From the NCBI GenBank assembly GCA_046331705.1, contig JAXLQJ010000001.1:186001-250000 (forward strand): a stretch of 64,000 nt of DNA, given 5' to 3'. The DNA comes from JADJOY01 sp046331705 [NCBI: bacterium]. Its GTDB lineage: Bacteria > JADJOY01. Below the pieces are notes generated by a model. The model was not told the DNA's origin and ran no database searches. It saw only the letters and a list, made by a program, of their open reading frames with translations. The translations under genes and the position numbers were made by a program. Position 1 is the stretch's first letter, and every line of letters starts with the position of its first letter. Positions 9,265 through 18,626 of the stretch are shown here, one piece after another.

Positions 9265-11436
9265 TCACGCGATCAGCGGATTTCGCGGCAGATACATCGT
9301 GTCGACGTAGTCGCGCACCATTCGCTCCGCGGTGAAGCGCGGCACCAGCGTCTTGAGCGAGGCTTTCACCTTGCGCACCCAGCCGTGGGGGATGCCGGCA
9401 TCGTCGCGGTCGTGGAAGAGCGGCACGACCTCGTTCTCGATCAAGTCGAGCAGGGCCGTGGCGTCGTGATCGTCCTGCTCCGTCGGGCTCGTGTCCGGCG
9501 TCGCGATGGCCCAGCCGTTGGCGCCGTCGTAGGCCTCCGCCCACCAGCCGTCGAGCACGCTCAAGTTGAGCCCGCCGTTGAGCGTCGCCTTCATGCCGCT
9601 GGTGCCGCTCGCCTCGAGGGGCGGACGCGGCAGATTCACCCACACGTCGACCCCCGCGACGATGCGCCGGGCGATCTCGAGGTCGTAGTTCTCGAGGAAC
9701 GCCACGCGGCCGCCGACCATCGGCGCCTGCTTCACGCGGAAGATGTTGCGCAACGCGTCCTTCGCCTCGTGGTCCGACGGGTGCGCCTTGCCCGCGAGGA
9801 GGATCTGGATGGGTCGCTCGCCATCGAGCAGGCGCAACGCGCGATCGGGAAAGCGCGTGAGCAGGTAGAGCCGCTTGTAGGTCGCGACCCGGCGGGCGAA
9901 ACCGATGGTGAGGCGATCCCGATCGAGGACGCGCGCCGCGGCCTCGACGTAATCGGGAGGCTCGCCGCGCGCGAGTCGATCCGTCACCGCCTTCTCGCGC
10001 ACGTAATCGATGAGCCGCGCGCGCATCTCGCAGCGCACCCGCCAGATCGCCTCGTCGGGGATGGCGTCGATGCGCTCCCACGACGCCGCATCGGCGAGCC
10101 GCGACCGCCACGCGCTACCCAGGTGCTCGTCGAGGAGCGCCTGCATCGGGCTCGCCATCCAGGTGGTGGTGTGCACGCCGTTGGTCACGTGGCGGATCGG
10201 TACGTTCTCGAGGGCACGCTCCGGCCAGATCGCCTTCCACATCGCCCGCGACACCGCGCCGTGGCGGCGCGACACGCCGTTCGCCGTGCGGCTGGTGCGA
10301 AGCGCCAGCGGGGTGAATCCCGCCGGCTCGGCGCGATCGTCCGGCCGCTTGCGGCCCAGGCCGTAGAACGTGGGGCGCGGGATGCCGACCTCGTCCACGA
10401 AATCGCCGAGCACCGGTTCCACCTCGTCCTCGCGATAACCCTCGTTCCCCGCTTCCACCGGCGTGTGCGTGGTGAAGACGGTGTGCTGGCGAACCTGCTC
10501 GAGCGCCGCGTCGAGGTCGCGGCCGAACGCGAGGAGCTCGCGCAGCCGTTCGAAGCTCGAGAGCGCGCCGTGGCCTTCGTTGAGGTGAACCAATCCCGGA
10601 CGCACGCCGATCGCTTCGAGAACGCGCATCCCGCCGATGCCGAGCACCGAGTACTGCGCGAGGCGCGTGTGCCGATCGCCGACGTAGAGCCGCGCGGTGA
10701 TCCAGCGGTCGATCGGATCGTTGTCGTCGCGGTCGGTGTCGAGGAGGTAGAGCGGCACGCGCCCCACGTCGACGCGCCACACCTGGATGCGCACGACCCG
10801 GCGACGAATCCGAACCTCCACCACCAGCGGTTTGCCGTCGGCGCTCGTGACCCGCGCCGCGGGCAGTCGGTCGAAGTCCGCGTTGAGCCAATACTCGTGC
10901 TGCAACCCGCTCAGGTCCAGGCGTTGATTGAAGTAGCCCTGGCGGTACATGAGGCCGACGCCGACCATCGGCAACGCCAAGTCGGAGGCGGCCTTGAGCA
11001 GATCGCCGGCGAGGACGCCGAGCCCGCCGCTGTAGCAGGGCAGCGACACGTGGATGCCGAACTCGGAGCAGACGTACGCGACCGGGCTCTGGGCGCTGAA
11101 CGTGCCGGGCATGGGCGGCTGCTCGAGCTCGTGCTTGATCTGGTTCCACACGTGGCGGACGTGCTCGACGTAGCTGCGCTCTCTCCCCAGCTCCTCGAAG
11201 CGCGACGGCGGGGTGCTCTCGATGACGGCGCGCGGGTTGTGCGCGCTGCGCCTCCACAACGCCGGATCCACGACCCGGAACAGGTTCTCGACCTCCGCCC
11301 CCATCCAGCTCCATCGATAGTTGAACGCGATCCGCGCCAACGGCTGGAGCGACACCGGCAACCACTGCATGAGCAGCGAGATGGAGTGCTCCACGTCGCG
11401 GCGACCGTCGAGCGGGTGCTCGCCTGCGGGATTCAT
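9265..11436 (-). CDS. glgP: Alpha-glucan (glycogen) phosphorylase, short DUF3417-type
   Basis: A 723-residue alpha-glucan phosphorylase of the shorter bacterial/archaeal type: an N-terminal DUF3417-like domain (about 1-110, with FNYRWSW) followed by the GT35 phosphorylase core. It releases glucose-1-phosphate from alpha-1,4-glucans with pyridoxal phosphate. Signature segments include VCSEFGIHVSLPCYSGGLGVLAGD, where family members have EFGI...LPIYSGGLG.LAGD, plus VHLNEGH, TTHTPVEAGNE and the PLP site SGTSGMKATLNG with the Schiff-base Lys at residue 616. GGAGG lies eight bases upstream of the ATG. It stands alone; no glycogen synthase or branching enzyme is nearby, so its regulation and partner genes are not visible here. 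Confidence 0.95.
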   Translation of the reverse strand: MNPAGEHPLDGRRDVEHSISLLMQWLPVSLQPLARIAFNYRWSWMGAEVENLFRVVDPALWRRSAHNPRAVIESTPPSRFEELGRERSYVEHVRHVWNQIKHELEQPPMPGTFSAQSPVAYVCSEFGIHVSLPCYSGGLGVLAGDLLKAASDLALPMVGVGLMYRQGYFNQRLDLSGLQHEYWLNADFDRLPAARVTSADGKPLVVEVRIRRRVVRIQVWRVDVGRVPLYLLDTDRDDNDPIDRWITARLYVGDRHTRLAQYSVLGIGGMRVLEAIGVRPGLVHLNEGHGALSSFERLRELLAFGRDLDAALEQVRQHTVFTTHTPVEAGNEGYREDEVEPVLGDFVDEVGIPRPTFYGLGRKRPDDRAEPAGFTPLALRTSRTANGVSRRHGAVSRAMWKAIWPERALENVPIRHVTNGVHTTTWMASPMQALLDEHLGSAWRSRLADAASWERIDAIPDEAIWRVRCEMRARLIDYVREKAVTDRLARGEPPDYVEAAARVLDRDRLTIGFARRVATYKRLYLLTRFPDRALRLLDGERPIQILLAGKAHPSDHEAKDALRNIFRVKQAPMVGGRVAFLENYDLEIARRIVAGVDVWVNLPRPPLEASGTSGMKATLNGGLNLSVLDGWWAEAYDGANGWAIATPDTSPTEQDDHDATALLDLIENEVVPLFHDRDDAGIPHGWVRKVKASLKTLVPRFTAERMVRDYVDTMYLPRNPLIA

Positions 11437-11498
11437 GACGCCTCCGATCCGCCAGCCTCACCACGCGCCGGCGGAGCGAGAAGTGTAGACGATTCAGG

Positions 11499-13193
11499 TC
11501 ACGCTGCCGCGCCCGCGACCGGCTGCCGCAAGAAGCATTGCGCTGCGCTGGGTCCGGAAACGGCGGTGCGCGCCGAGCTCGCCCAGAGCGGCGTCCAGTA
11601 GCTGCTCAGCAGCTCGGCGGTGAGCGCTGCGTCGTCGACGACCACGCCCCACTCGGCGAGATCGGCGAAGTAGAAGTTCTGGGAGCCCACGTAGAAGGCT
11701 TCGTCGTCGACGACGAACATCTTGGCGTGGTTGCCGATGCCGCTGTCGTTGGGCCAGGTCTCGTCGGCGGGGGACGCACGCAGCACGGCGACGCTCGCGC
11801 GCTCGCAGACCAGTGCCGCGAAGTCCGTGAACAAGGGTGCCTGGAACGGATGGTCCCGGAGCCACTCGTACAGCTGGCCGGCGACCTCCTCGGGAGTCCA
11901 GCCGTTGCCGTAGCCCGCTTCGAGCGGACCGAGGCCACCGGGAAGCGAGCCCAGGTTGCTCACCACGATCTCGACCTCGACGCCGCGGATCAGCGCGCGC
12001 GCCAACGCGGCGACGATCGGCTCGGGCCAATCTCCGACGGTGATCGTGCCGGCCCGGATCGGCCCGATGTCCTGCTGCGAGATCCGGATCGAGCGCGTGG
12101 CGCCATTCAGCATCTCCACGATCGCTTGATCGCTGGGATGCTCACCGAGCACTCCGAGGCGGCCCACGGTGACGGCCCGCGCGCCGGGGTGTGACGAGGG
12201 CGCGGCGCGGATTCCGGCGTCGGAAGACGAGGGTGGGCAGCGCGGCGCCGACTCCGGGAAGCGCACGAGCTGAGTCGCGCCCTCGAAAAGCGGCTCCTCG
12301 CAGATCAGGTCCCACAGCCGATCGGCGAAGCGATGCCCGTCGACCGCGGGCGTGCCGGCGAGCCGCATCGAGAGATCGTGGATGGGCGAATACGTGAGGT
12401 AGTGGTCGGTCCAGAAGTTGTGACCGCCTTCGAGCAACCGCTCGCCGTCGACGGCGAGAATCTTCGCGTGGTTCCACGACGAGAGCTGGGTGCGATACGC
12501 GCCGACGTGGATCGTCACGGGCGAGCGCGCGCCCAGATCACGGCTCAGGTGAGCGACCACTTCGGCCGCCTTGGTGGGCGGAGCCGGCGGGGCACCGTAG
12601 AAGAGCCGTACCTGAACGCGTCGCCCGGCGCGCGCGAGGTACGTGATCGCGTTGCGCAACGCCGCTTCGAACCGACCATCCGCCGGGCTCAGGCTGGTGA
12701 TGTCCACGAGCTGCCGCGCCTGAATCACCTCGGCGTGGATGTCGTCGTAGAAGCGGTCCGAATGACCCACACAGAGCTTGCGCGGCGTCTGGCCCGGGCT
12801 CGCCACCGTCGCTCGCACCGTGTCGCAGATTCCGCCTTCGGTGCAGTCCGCCTGCACCTCGCAACGCTGAAGGAGGAAATCGGGATCGCAGTCGGCGTCG
12901 CGCGCGTCGCAGCGCACGGGCGTCGGAAGCTCGGCGAGTGGGCGCCCCCACCACTGCTCGAGCGGTGTCTGCAGCACCCAGCCCGGCTCGACGCGAGTGT
13001 CCGCGCTCAGGTTCCACGTGGATTCGCGAACGTCACCGTAACTCTCGGAGAGCACGTCCAGGGCGCGCTGCACGGGCGCGGAAAACGATTCCGGCGCCAA
13101 CGACGACGGGTCGCGCGAGCTCGAGCCACAGCCCGGCACGACGCCGAGCACCATCGCCAGCACGGCCGCGCCACCACGGACGTTCGCCCCCAT
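11499..13193 (-). CDS. Secreted phospholipase D-like lipoprotein
   Basis: A 564-residue protein of the phospholipase D superfamily with two HKD-type motifs: NHAKILAVDG...GGHNFW (His242) and NHAKMFVVDD...GSQNFY (His489). Both are complete enough to build an active site, so phosphatidyl transfer or phosphodiester hydrolysis is expected. A hydrophobic N-terminus ending in VVPGC (Cys22) suggests a lipoprotein, so it would act outside the cytoplasm, unlike classical cardiolipin synthase. A Cys-rich insert (residues 94-142, about eight Cys) precedes the first catalytic domain, a feature common in secreted proteins of myxobacteria-like genomes. GGGGGGAG precedes the ATG at 13193. Substrate unknown; a role on lipids or DNA outside the cell is possible. 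Confidence 0.85.
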   Translation of the reverse strand: MGANVRGGAAVLAMVLGVVPGCGSSSRDPSSLAPESFSAPVQRALDVLSESYGDVRESTWNLSADTRVEPGWVLQTPLEQWWGRPLAELPTPVRCDARDADCDPDFLLQRCEVQADCTEGGICDTVRATVASPGQTPRKLCVGHSDRFYDDIHAEVIQARQLVDITSLSPADGRFEAALRNAITYLARAGRRVQVRLFYGAPPAPPTKAAEVVAHLSRDLGARSPVTIHVGAYRTQLSSWNHAKILAVDGERLLEGGHNFWTDHYLTYSPIHDLSMRLAGTPAVDGHRFADRLWDLICEEPLFEGATQLVRFPESAPRCPPSSSDAGIRAAPSSHPGARAVTVGRLGVLGEHPSDQAIVEMLNGATRSIRISQQDIGPIRAGTITVGDWPEPIVAALARALIRGVEVEIVVSNLGSLPGGLGPLEAGYGNGWTPEEVAGQLYEWLRDHPFQAPLFTDFAALVCERASVAVLRASPADETWPNDSGIGNHAKMFVVDDEAFYVGSQNFYFADLAEWGVVVDDAALTAELLSSYWTPLWASSARTAVSGPSAAQCFLRQPVAGAAA

Positions 13194-13499
13194 CGCTCCC
13201 CCCGAGACGCGACGTGGCCCGCTACCACGTCACGCTCGACGGTAGCTCCGCGGCGGCCGTGCGTGCACGTCGCCCACAGCAGCCGTCCACGGCAGTGCCG
13301 GTACGGCCCGGCGGGGCCCGGCGAAGGCGAGGGTCGGCTCGCGCGAGCCTCCGTGGACGTTCGTGAGCGAGCGATCGTCACCTTCCGCCGCTGCCGAATG
13401 GGCGGCCACCACGGCGGTCGTCTCGAGCCTACCCCTGCTTCATCGCCATGATCGGGCGCATTTCCGCGCCGAACGGCGACGCCGGTTTCGCCGTCGAGC
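13194..13499. other. Intergenic, no gene recognised; stem-loop after the acetoacetyl-CoA synthetase stop
   Basis: A 306-bp gap between the phospholipase D-like gene and the 3' end of the acetoacetyl-CoA synthetase gene, both on the minus strand. Just after the latter's stop (about 13473-13495) lies an ACGGCGA / TCGCCGT stem with an 8-nt loop but no T-tract, so it is at best a weak terminator. Nothing else is recognised. Confidence 0.35.
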
Positions 13500-15497
13500 T
13501 CAGCCGTTCGCCGGCTTCACCTGAAGATCCGGGTGATCGCGCAGCACGTCGAGGACGCTCGGGTTCTTGAGCGCCGAGACGTTCTTCGGCCAGAGGCCGT
13601 TGAGCACGTCGCGCGCGGCGCGTTCCGAGCGCTTGTTGTTGAGGGTGATCGGGACCTCGGGCACCTGGGCCACCACGGCGGGCACGTGCGCCGCGGAAGT
13701 GCGGGTCTTGATTTCCTTCTTGATGCGCAGCGTGAGCGGTCGGTCGAGCTGGATGCCTGGCTTGAGCACCACCAGCAACACGATCCGGCTGCCACCTGGC
13801 TCGCGAGGTGCGTGCTGCTCCACGGCCATTCCCTCGACCACCTCGGGCACGTGCTCGAGCACCGCGTAGATCTCCGCCGGCCCGATGCGGATGCCGCGCA
13901 CGTTCATGACGCCGTCGGAGCGGCCGAGAATCCGCGCGCCACCCGCGGGCGTGAGCTCGATCAAGTCCCCGTGCGTCCAGAGGCCGGGATTCTGCGAGAA
14001 GTACGCGTCGTGGAAGCGGCTGCCGGTGTCGTCGCCAAAGAGCCCGATGGGACGGGACGGGAACGGCCGCGCGCACACCAGCTCGCCGGGGCCGGCGCCG
14101 AAGGTGCCGTCGGGCAAGAGCGCTCGCACGTCGAGGCCGAGGCTCACGCATTGCGCCTCCCCGCGAATCACGGGGAGGTTCGGGTTGCCGAGGACGAAGC
14201 AACCGATGATGTCGGTGCCGCCCGAGATCGACTGCAGCGGCAACGCGCCCACGTTGTCGCGAACCCAGTCGTAGTGCGGATCGTGGAGGATCGAACCCGT
14301 CGACATCATGGCGCGGAGCTTTCCGAGATCGACTCGCTCGCGCGGCACCAGCCCCAGGTCGCGGCAGTACTGGAGATAGGCCGGACTGGTGCCGAAGACG
14401 GTGATCTCCTCGCGGGCCACCATGCGCCAGAGCGCGTCCTCGGCAGGAAAGCTGACCGAGCCGTCGAACACCACGATCTCGGCGCCGGTCACCAGGGCCG
14501 AGAGCTGCCAATTCCACATCATCCAGCCCGCCGTGGTGTGGAAGTAGAGCTTGTCGTCGGCGGTGAGCGCCGCGTGCAGCACCAGCTCTTTCCAGTGCTC
14601 GAGGAGCGTGCCGCCGGCGCCGTGGACGATGCACTTCGGCGCGCCGGTGGTGCCGGAGGAGAACAGGATGAAGAGCGGATGGTCGAACGGGAATCGCGGC
14701 CACGCGAGCTCGGCCGGCGGCGCAGCCACCGACGGGGCCATGCGTTCCAGCGCGGCGAGGGTGAGCGGCTGGGCAGCGCCGCCGCCACCATCGAACGGCG
14801 CGTCGTCGAGCGATACCACGAGCTCGAGGGATCCGAGGCCGCGCACGACCTCACCCACGTGGCCAGCCAGCTCGCGCTCCTGGCCCTGCTGGGTCTGCGT
14901 GCGATGGGCGAAGAGCACGCGTGGCGCGAGCGGTGCGAAGCGCTGCAGCACCGCGCCGGCGGCGAGATCGGGCGCGACCGACGACCACGTCGCGCCGATG
15001 GCGGCGCTCGCCAGGCACGCCACCACCGCGCTCGCATCGTTGCGAACCACCGCCACGATGCGATCGCCCGGCTGGATGCCGAATCGGGTCAGCGCACGCG
15101 CGAGGCGAATCACGCGCTCGCGTAGCTCGCGGCGCGTGAGACGCTCGATCCGACCGTGCTCGCCGCACGCGGTGATCGCCGGCTGGTCGTCCGCGCGTCC
15201 CGGACCCGCGCAGAGCAGGTTCTCGGCGTAGTTGAGCGAGAGGTCGGGAAAGAACGCCGCGCGCTCGATGGTGTCGCCGCGCAGCGCGGGGGCGCAGGCG
15301 CCGTCGAAACGAACCCCGCTCTCGCGCAGCAGCAAGCCCCAGAAGGTCTCGGGCTGGTCGAGCGCGAAACGCTGCAACGACGCGTAGTCGGGAATCGAGT
15401 GGCCGGTCTCGCGCTCGACCGCGCACATGAAGGCGGTCATCCGCGAACGCGCGACGCTCTCGGCGGTGGGCGCGTACATGACCACCGGATCGCTCAC
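13500..15497 (-). CDS. Acetoacetyl-CoA synthetase (acyl-adenylate-forming)
   Basis: A 665-residue ANL-superfamily enzyme with acetoacetyl-CoA synthetase features: N-terminal YASLQRFALDQPETFW region, SLNYAENLL, AMP-binding P-loop SSGTTGAPK (280-288) followed by IVHGAGG.LLEHWKE, and the family-typical TTAGWMMWNWQ. It activates acetoacetate (or a related 3-oxo acid) to the CoA thioester through an acyl-AMP. Length fits the family (~650). I set the start at the GTG at 15497, whose GTGA overlaps the stop of the acyl carrier protein gene; an in-frame extension further upstream would run through that gene. The C-terminal LKNPSVLDVLRDHP is also typical. The tight coupling to a carrier protein is unusual and could mean transfer to ACP instead of CoA. 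Confidence 0.92.
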   Translation of the reverse strand: MSDPVVMYAPTAESVARSRMTAFMCAVERETGHSIPDYASLQRFALDQPETFWGLLLRESGVRFDGACAPALRGDTIERAAFFPDLSLNYAENLLCAGPGRADDQPAITACGEHGRIERLTRRELRERVIRLARALTRFGIQPGDRIVAVVRNDASAVVACLASAAIGATWSSVAPDLAAGAVLQRFAPLAPRVLFAHRTQTQQGQERELAGHVGEVVRGLGSLELVVSLDDAPFDGGGGAAQPLTLAALERMAPSVAAPPAELAWPRFPFDHPLFILFSSGTTGAPKCIVHGAGGTLLEHWKELVLHAALTADDKLYFHTTAGWMMWNWQLSALVTGAEIVVFDGSVSFPAEDALWRMVAREEITVFGTSPAYLQYCRDLGLVPRERVDLGKLRAMMSTGSILHDPHYDWVRDNVGALPLQSISGGTDIIGCFVLGNPNLPVIRGEAQCVSLGLDVRALLPDGTFGAGPGELVCARPFPSRPIGLFGDDTGSRFHDAYFSQNPGLWTHGDLIELTPAGGARILGRSDGVMNVRGIRIGPAEIYAVLEHVPEVVEGMAVEQHAPREPGGSRIVLLVVLKPGIQLDRPLTLRIKKEIKTRTSAAHVPAVVAQVPEVPITLNNKRSERAARDVLNGLWPKNVSALKNPSVLDVLRDHPDLQVKPANG

Positions 15498-15775
15498 GGA
15501 CGCCCTCCGAACTTCGGGTGCGCCATCACGTAGCGCACGATCTTCCCCAAGCCGTCGAAGTTCTCGCGCGACAGATCCTTGCGATCGATCTGGAAGTGGA
15601 ACGTGTCCTCCAGGTGCAAGATGAGCTGCACGAAGCCGAGGCTGTCGAGGATGCCGTGGTCGAGAAAGCTGAGCTCGTCGCTGGTCACGAGCTTGGCGGC
15701 GTCGCCGAAGTGGAAGTTGTCGTCGAGCCAATCGATGACGAGCTGACGGATCTCGGCGCTGTTGGTCGGTGCCAT
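15494..15775 (-). CDS. Acyl carrier protein
   Basis: A 93-residue acyl carrier protein. The 4'-phosphopantetheine attachment site is Ser44 in GILDSLGFVQLI, within a four-helix pattern of normal ACP length. The C-terminal part (FHFQIDRKDLSRENFDGLGKI) resembles discrete carrier proteins used with dedicated adenylating enzymes more than the housekeeping FabG-FabF ACP, and no other fatty-acid synthesis gene is adjacent. Its stop overlaps the GTG start of the acetoacetyl-CoA synthetase gene by four bases, so the pair is translationally coupled and probably works together. It is divergent from the hydrolase/GMC oxidoreductase pair at 15976-18526, which may belong to the same small-molecule or lipid pathway. 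Confidence 0.9.
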   Translation of the reverse strand: MAPTNSAEIRQLVIDWLDDNFHFGDAAKLVTSDELSFLDHGILDSLGFVQLILHLEDTFHFQIDRKDLSRENFDGLGKIVRYVMAHPKFGGRP

Positions 15776-15975
15776 GAGCGAACGTGCCTCTTGGGTGCGG
15801 ATGAATGTCGCGCGCGGCCCGCGAGCCGATCCGGCCGCGAACGCGACGGACGGGGCGCAGTGTGGCGCAGCGGCGCGCGCTCCGTCCCCGGCCGCGGCAC
15901 GGCGGCTCCGACGTCCGTCGACCGCGCTATCTTCCGGCGCGGAGCGAACCCGCGCTCGATCGCCGCCGCGACGCC

Positions 15976-16935
15976 ATGACCGACCCGACGCTCGACCCTC
16001 GGCTCTTTCGCGAGGAGGCGATCGCCCCGGAGACGCGCGCCTTCAACCGGCGCATCGAGCAAGTGGCGCGCGCGACGCCGCCAGTCTGGACGATGTCTCC
16101 CACGGACGCGCGGTCGCTGCGCGAGAGCTGGCCGCCGCTGACGTTGCTCGCGAGCGCCGAGACCCGGGCCATCGACGGACCAGCTGGCCCACTCGGGCTG
16201 CGCATCTTCCGCGCCGATCCCTGTGTGGGCTTCTATCTGCATTTCCACCCGGGCGGATGGGTGCTGGGCGCGGCGCATCACCAGGACACGCGCTTGGCCC
16301 GGCTCGCCAACGAGACCGGCCTCACGGTGGTGAGCGTCGATTATCGACTCGCGCCCGAGCACCCGTACCCCGCGGCGCCCGACGACGCCGAGGCCGCCGC
16401 ACGCTGGCTGGTACTGCACGGCGCGCGCGAGCTCGGTGGGCCGGCGTGGTTCGCGATCGGCGGCGAGAGCGCCGGCGCGCAGCTCGCGGTCGTGACGCTC
16501 GTTCGCCTGCGGGATCGCCATCCGCTCGAGCCGTTCGCGGCGCTGGTCGCGAGCTACGGCACCTTCGACCTGGGCGCGACACCCAGCGCGCGCTCCTGGG
16601 GCGATCGCAAGCTGCTCTTCGATCGCGAGACGTTCGAGTGGTACATCGGTCACTTCGTGCCGCCTGCCCTGCGTCAGGATCCCGACGTCTCGCCGCTCTA
16701 CGCGCGACTTCACGAGCTGCCGCCGGCGCTCTTCAGCGTCGGCACGCTCGATCCGGTGCTCGACGACACGCTCTTCCTCCACGCGCGCTGGATCGCCGCC
16801 GCCAATCGCGGCGCGCTCGCGGTCTATCCGGGCGGCGTCCACGGCTTCGACGAGCTCAAGTATCCGCTCGCCGACGCCGCCAACCAGCGCATCCACGACT
16901 TCCTGCGCGACGAGCGCGCGCGCACCGGAACCTGA
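15976..16935 (+). CDS. Alpha/beta hydrolase, hormone-sensitive-lipase type
   Basis: A 319-residue alpha/beta hydrolase of the bacterial hormone-sensitive-lipase group. The oxyanion-hole motif is HPGGW (91-95, a variant of HGGG), followed by SVDYRLAPEHPYPAA. The nucleophile elbow is GESAG (Ser165), the acid is in GTLDPVLDD and the His in GGVHGFD near the C-terminus, so the triad is complete. It should hydrolyse esters of short to medium acyl chains in the cytoplasm; no signal peptide is visible. The start at 15976 fits the family N-terminus. The GMC oxidoreductase gene follows after 10 bp, so the two are co-transcribed and may act in sequence on a lipid or sterol-like compound. Confidence 0.92.
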   Translation: MTDPTLDPRLFREEAIAPETRAFNRRIEQVARATPPVWTMSPTDARSLRESWPPLTLLASAETRAIDGPAGPLGLRIFRADPCVGFYLHFHPGGWVLGAAHHQDTRLARLANETGLTVVSVDYRLAPEHPYPAAPDDAEAAARWLVLHGARELGGPAWFAIGGESAGAQLAVVTLVRLRDRHPLEPFAALVASYGTFDLGATPSARSWGDRKLLFDRETFEWYIGHFVPPALRQDPDVSPLYARLHELPPALFSVGTLDPVLDDTLFLHARWIAAANRGALAVYPGGVHGFDELKYPLADAANQRIHDFLRDERARTGT

Positions 16936-16945
16936 GCGGGGCCAC

Positions 16946-18526
16946 GTGCTCGACTTCGCGATCGTGGGCAGCGGCTTCGGCGGCAGCGTCGCGGCGTTGC
17001 GACTGGCCGAGAAGGGCTACGGCGTCGTCGTCCTCGAGCAGGGCGGCCCGCTCACCGCCGAGCGGATCGCCGCCGCCGACCGAAGCCCGCGCGAGCTCTT
17101 CTGGCTTCCCGCGCTCGGCCTGCACGGTTATTTCGCGCAGCACGTCTTCCAGCATCTGAGCATCGCCGCGGGCGTGGGCGTCGGCGGTGGCAGCCTGGTC
17201 TACGGCGCCGTGCTGCTCGAGCCCGACGGCGCGATCTTCGCGGAGCCGCCGTGGAGCGAGCTGGGCGTGGACTGGCGGCGCGAGCTCGCGCCGCATCTCG
17301 CCACCGCGGCGCGCATGCTCGGCCGCGTCTCGAACCCCGGCTTCGGAAGTCAGGACCGCTTTCTCGAAGCCGCAGCGCGCACGCTCGGCGCCGGCGCGAC
17401 CTTCGGCCCCACCCCGAACGGCATCTACTTCGGCGCGCCAGGCGCCCCGCGCGGCATGCCCGCCGCCGATCCGTATTTCGGCGGCGACGGCCCCGAGCGC
17501 GCCAGCTGCACCTTCTGCGGTCGTTGTCTCACCGGCTGCCCGCACCGCGCCAAGAACACCCTCGACCTCAACTACCTCTACCTGGCCGCGAAGCGCGGCG
17601 CCGAGGTGCGGCCCCACCGCCGCGTGACGCGCATCGAGCGCATCCGCGGCGGCTACCGGCTCACGCTGCGCGATCCGCGCGATTCGAGGCTGCGGCCGCC
17701 GTCGGTCGACGCGCGCCAGGTGGTGCTCGCCGCGGGCGTGGTGGGCACCCTCGACCTGCTCTTTCGCGCCCGCGACCTCGACCGCACCTTGCCGGCGATC
17801 TCGGCACGCCTCGGCGATCGGGTCTTCACCAACAGCGAGGCGATCGTCGGCGTGCGCCACGACGCCGCGCCCGCCGACCTCACGGAAGGCACGGCGATCT
17901 CGTCGCATTTCTGGGCCGACGCGCGGACCCACGTCACCCAGAACCGCTTCGCACCCGCCTACGACTTCATGCGCTACTACGCCGCGCCGCTGGTGGACGG
18001 CGACCAGCCGGTCGCGCGGGCACTCGCGAGCCTCGCTCGAATCGCCGCTCATCCCGTCCGCGCCACGCGCGCCTGGCGACTCACCGATTTCCATCGCCAC
18101 GTCACCATGCTCACGGTGATGCAGCACGCGTCGAACGAGCTCGCGTTTCGCTTCGGCCACCATTGGACCTGGCCGTGGTCTCCGCGCCTCGTGTCGCGCG
18201 TCACCAGCGGGGGCCGTCCGCCCACCTATCTGCGCGAAGCCAACGCCGCGGCGCGCGCCCTCGCGGAGGTGAGCGATGGCGAGCCGTTCAATCTCGCGCC
18301 GGAGAGCATCGGCAATCAGTCGATCACCGCGCACATCCTGGGCGGTTGCCCGATGGCGCTCGACGCCGCGCACGGAGTGATCGACCCCGAGCACCGCGTG
18401 TTCGGCTATCCGGGGCTCTACGTCCTCGACGGCGCCGCGGTGTGCGGCAACGTGGGGGTCAACCCCTCGCTGACGATCACCGCGCTCGCCGAGCGGGCCG
18501 CGGCGCTCATCTCGCCCGTCGCCTGA
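16946..18526 (+). CDS. GMC-family FAD oxidoreductase with four-Cys cluster
   Basis: A 526-residue GMC oxidoreductase. The FAD-binding Rossmann motif GSGFGG is at residues 8-13 with the ribose-binding Glu after it (VVVLEQGG), and the second FAD segment is GVGVGGGSLVYGAVL. Near the C-terminus are HILGGCPM and NVGVNPSLTITALAERAA, the usual His/Asn active-site region, as in cholesterol oxidase-like and long-chain alcohol oxidase GMC proteins. Cys188, Cys191, Cys194 and Cys198 lie in a C-x2-C-x2-C-x3-CP pattern that could bind an iron-sulphur cluster or zinc. No signal peptide is seen. GTG start ten bases after the hydrolase stop. The likely substrate is a hydrophobic alcohol or sterol; this is inference. 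Confidence 0.9.
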   Translation: MLDFAIVGSGFGGSVAALRLAEKGYGVVVLEQGGPLTAERIAAADRSPRELFWLPALGLHGYFAQHVFQHLSIAAGVGVGGGSLVYGAVLLEPDGAIFAEPPWSELGVDWRRELAPHLATAARMLGRVSNPGFGSQDRFLEAAARTLGAGATFGPTPNGIYFGAPGAPRGMPAADPYFGGDGPERASCTFCGRCLTGCPHRAKNTLDLNYLYLAAKRGAEVRPHRRVTRIERIRGGYRLTLRDPRDSRLRPPSVDARQVVLAAGVVGTLDLLFRARDLDRTLPAISARLGDRVFTNSEAIVGVRHDAAPADLTEGTAISSHFWADARTHVTQNRFAPAYDFMRYYAAPLVDGDQPVARALASLARIAAHPVRATRAWRLTDFHRHVTMLTVMQHASNELAFRFGHHWTWPWSPRLVSRVTSGGRPPTYLREANAAARALAEVSDGEPFNLAPESIGNQSITAHILGGCPMALDAAHGVIDPEHRVFGYPGLYVLDGAAVCGNVGVNPSLTITALAERAAALISPVA

Positions 18527-18626
18527 CCTCGGCGCGCACGCACACGTGGCCGAGGTAGCGACGGTACGTTATACGGGCTGCCCTGCAACCGACGCGGCAC
18601 GATCGCCGCCGTCCAAGGAACTCGTC

